A stretch of 6,532 nt of DNA, taken from Candidatus Moraniibacteriota bacterium. GTDB lineage: Bacteria; Patescibacteriota; Minisyncoccia; Moranbacterales; GCA-2747515. The translations under genes were made by a program, and so were the position numbers. This document shows, piece after piece, positions 6,336 to 6,532 of the stretch. Each line of letters starts with the position of its first letter. The stretch's first letter is position 1. The notes under the pieces were generated by a model that worked only from the letters and a program-made list of their open reading frames with translations, searched no databases and was not told the origin of the DNA. The DNA lies in contig JAUVJK010000047.1 in assembly GCA_030592425.1 (NCBI GenBank), forward strand, positions 1-6,532, in the 5' to 3' direction.

Positions 6336-6532
6336 TCAGTAACAATCTCTATATTGCTCCTCAGATAATCCAGCTTCTTTTGCCTCTTGTTCATTGATAT
6401 ATTCATTACCAGCTTCATCACAAATGATCAGATCTTCAACCGTTTCAATTTTATTACCATCCATATCATATCCATCCTTATTCGCCAGGTAATTAAATTT
6501 ATACATTCCTACCATTATAATGATCAAAATAA
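6336..6532 (-). CDS. Small membrane-anchored or secreted Kazal-like protein, 5' end probably beyond the window
   Basis: The frame is open to the right edge and stops at TGA (6336-6338). Counting from a TTG at 6527-6525 it gives 63 residues; ATGs occur at 6515-6513 and 6506-6504, none with a good SD. The first visible residues (ILIIIMVGMY, including those upstream of the TTG) are hydrophobic and look like the end of a signal peptide or membrane anchor, so the true start is probably outside. An acidic linker with NKDGYDMDGNK (16-26) follows. The C-terminus aligns with the Kazal core C-x3-G-x2-Y-x-N-x-C-x-A-x2-A-G: C36, G40, Y43, N45, Q47 (Cys expected), A49, A52, G53 and a final C62. Kazal domains are usually extracellular protease inhibitors. 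With most cysteines missing, function is open. Confidence 0.5.
   Translation of the reverse strand, partial: ILIIIMVGMYKFNYLANKDGYDMDGNKIETVEDLIICDEAGNEYINEQEAKEAGLSEEQYRDCY

Noticed and set aside
34..6532. Alternative genetic code with TGA read as glycine (as in Gracilibacteria)
   Set aside because: The long genes contain many glycines and no in-frame TGA, and end in TAA or TAG. The only TGA stop used is in the small gene, where a TAA follows three codons later. The standard code explains everything.

Overview
The window looks like a stretch of bacterial chromosome of low to moderate GC in which every credible gene lies on the minus strand. Transcription therefore runs from the right edge (6532) to the left edge (1). 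The genes read with the standard bacterial code: the long frames contain no internal TGA and end in TAA or TAG. Spacers are short and AT-rich, and only one start has a textbook Shine-Dalgarno sequence. That pattern, with the low GC, would fit a candidate-phylum (Patescibacteria-like) or other AT-rich bacterium, but nothing here fixes the taxon. There are no RNA genes, insertion sequences, CRISPR arrays or phage genes.

In transcription order the layout is as follows. (1) 6336-6532 holds the end of a small protein whose 5' end is probably cut off by the window. It has a short hydrophobic segment, an acidic linker and a Kazal-like stretch that keeps only one of the usual three disulphides. (2) 6052-6335 is a 284-base gap. 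It contains a possible decayed gene tail (6206-6313) and a plausible extended -10 promoter (6110-6118) for the genes downstream. (3) 4570-6051 encodes a 493-residue DUF1254/DUF1214 protein. (4) 3468-4514 encodes a second, shorter and strongly diverged protein of the same architecture. (5) After a 103-base spacer come three tightly packed genes: a six-helix GAP-family (SfLAP/LysE-like) membrane protein (2705-3364), a SulP anion transporter with a C-terminal STAS domain (1036-2694), and a CobW/COG0523 G3E GTPase (34-1011). Gaps between these three are 10 and 24 bases, so they very probably share a transcript.

The GAP-SulP-CobW part reads as a transport and metal-handling unit. SulP proteins move sulfate, bicarbonate or related anions, GAP/LysE-superfamily proteins are predicted exporters, and COG0523 GTPases deliver zinc, cobalt or other metals to client enzymes. 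The DUF1254/DUF1214 pair has no established biochemistry. Its place upstream of the transport genes suggests, but does not prove, a link. The least expected signals are the single-disulphide Kazal-like protein and an in-frame A AAA AAG slippery heptamer in the CobW gene, sited exactly at the linker between the GTPase domain and the C-terminal domain.
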